A stretch of DNA of 6,154 nucleotides, taken from a bacterium. Lineage in GTDB: Bacteria; Vulcanimicrobiota; Xenobia; RGZZ01. Position numbers and translations under genes: made by a program. The notes under the pieces were generated by a model. That model saw nothing but the letters and a program-made list of their open reading frames with translations, did no database searches and was not told the DNA's origin. The stretch is from positions 1-6,154 of the forward strand of contig JAJXVI010000162.1 of the NCBI GenBank assembly GCA_021782195.1. The letters run 5' to 3'. Below, piece by piece: positions 5,668-6,154 of the stretch. Each line of letters opens with the position of its first letter. Position 1 is the first letter of the stretch.

Positions 5668-6154
5668 TTACACGCGTTTCAGGAAAGCGGTGGCACGTAG
5701 CAATTCATCGGTGGAATAGGCTGGCATCGGGTGGTTTTTTCCATTCGGGTCTCGAAAGAAGACCCCCTGTCCGGCGCTTCCAACGGTGCCGATGGCGGTT
5801 GCCCCGACGCCATTTGCCTGGTAGGCCGTCAGCAACGGCGCTACGTCGACGGCATCAACGCATACGAGCAACGAGCCGCTGCCCATCAACCCCCAGGGGT
5901 CGAGGGAGAGGGCGTCGCAGATGGCACGGGTCTCAGGCCGGACTGGAAGGTGTTCAGCCTCGACTTCGACGCTGACCCCGGCTGCAATGGCGATTTCGTG
6001 CAGGGCGGTGGCAACGCCACTTCGATTGATCCGATCCAGCAGATCAATACTATCTGTCGCCACTGATGCCACCCGCCCGACAATATCGTCGCTCACCGCA
6101 TCCTGCGCAGAGCCCACTAGTCGGGCCAACTGCACAAGCCGTTCCAGATCCCCG
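5668..6154 (-). CDS. AIR synthase-related (PurM/HypE-fold) protein, C-terminal part (cut by right edge)
   Basis: The 161 visible residues match the C-terminal domain of the PurM/HypE/SelD/ThiL ATP-binding superfamily (AIRS_C). The key stretch is SGVATALHEIAIAAGVSVEV, followed by HLPVRPETRAICDALSLDP and then GSGSLLVCV. This is the arrangement seen in HypE-like and 'AIR synthase family' proteins. A later Gly-rich turn (GTVGSAGQGVFF) is also typical. The N-terminal ATP-binding half would lie beyond the window; the family is usually about 320-350 residues. True HypE proteins end in a PRIC motif whose cysteine receives the carbamoyl group. This protein ends FLKRV, so it is probably not a hydrogenase maturation HypE. 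Substrate and pathway cannot be assigned. The frame is open to the window edge, so the GTG at 6135 should not be taken as the start. Confidence 0.82.
   Translation of the reverse strand, partial: GDLERLVQLARLVGSAQDAVSDDIVGRVASVATDSIDLLDRINRSGVATALHEIAIAAGVSVEVEAEHLPVRPETRAICDALSLDPWGLMGSGSLLVCVDAVDVAPLLTAYQANGVGATAIGTVGSAGQGVFFRDPNGKNHPMPAYSTDELLRATAFLKRV

Noticed and set aside
5568..5975. An Arg-rich plus-strand open frame opposite the AIR-synthase-like gene
   Set aside because: Arg-rich low-complexity composition typical of a shadow frame, with no domain or start signal.

Overview
This is a chromosomal cell-division (dcw-type) gene cluster from a GC-rich bacterium. Every convincing gene lies on the minus strand, so transcription runs from position 6154 down to 1. 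In that order the genes are: the C-terminal part of an AIR-synthase/HypE-like protein (cut by the right edge); a small uncharacterised ORF; ftsQ/divIB; a DUF881 membrane protein; the small basic protein gene sbp (DUF1290); a 286-bp gap containing a convincing intrinsic terminator; ftsA; ftsZ; and nrdR (cut by the left edge).

The right-hand block (about 6154-3298) is packed tightly. The ftsQ ribosome binding site lies in the last codons of the small ORF, the DUF881 start sits just after the ftsQ stop, and DUF881 and sbp share a TGATG stop/start overlap. This looks like one operon whose products act at the membrane: FtsQ spans the membrane with a POTRA domain outside, DUF881 is a single-pass protein with a coiled coil, and Sbp is a small polytopic protein. 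The left-hand block (3011-499) encodes FtsA, the actin-like membrane tether, and FtsZ, the tubulin-like ring protein. The terminator between the blocks suggests that ftsA-ftsZ has its own promoter or is attenuated. After ftsZ comes a 260-bp gap with a perfect hairpin and a NrdR-box-like palindrome, then nrdR, the repressor of ribonucleotide reductase genes.

Taxonomy is inferred only from gene content. The combination of ftsQ, DUF881, sbp, ftsA and ftsZ is typical of monoderm or Terrabacteria-type lineages that keep FtsA, such as high-GC Clostridia-like Firmicutes or Armatimonadota. Actinobacteria carry DUF881 and sbp but normally lack ftsA. I cannot fix the phylum from this window. No mobile element, CRISPR array, tRNA or rRNA is visible, and no clearly new system is present. 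The points worth checking are regulatory (the terminator before ftsA, the palindrome before nrdR), the uncharacterised ORF before ftsQ, lineage-specific segments in FtsA and Sbp, and the purM-like gene at the head of the cluster.
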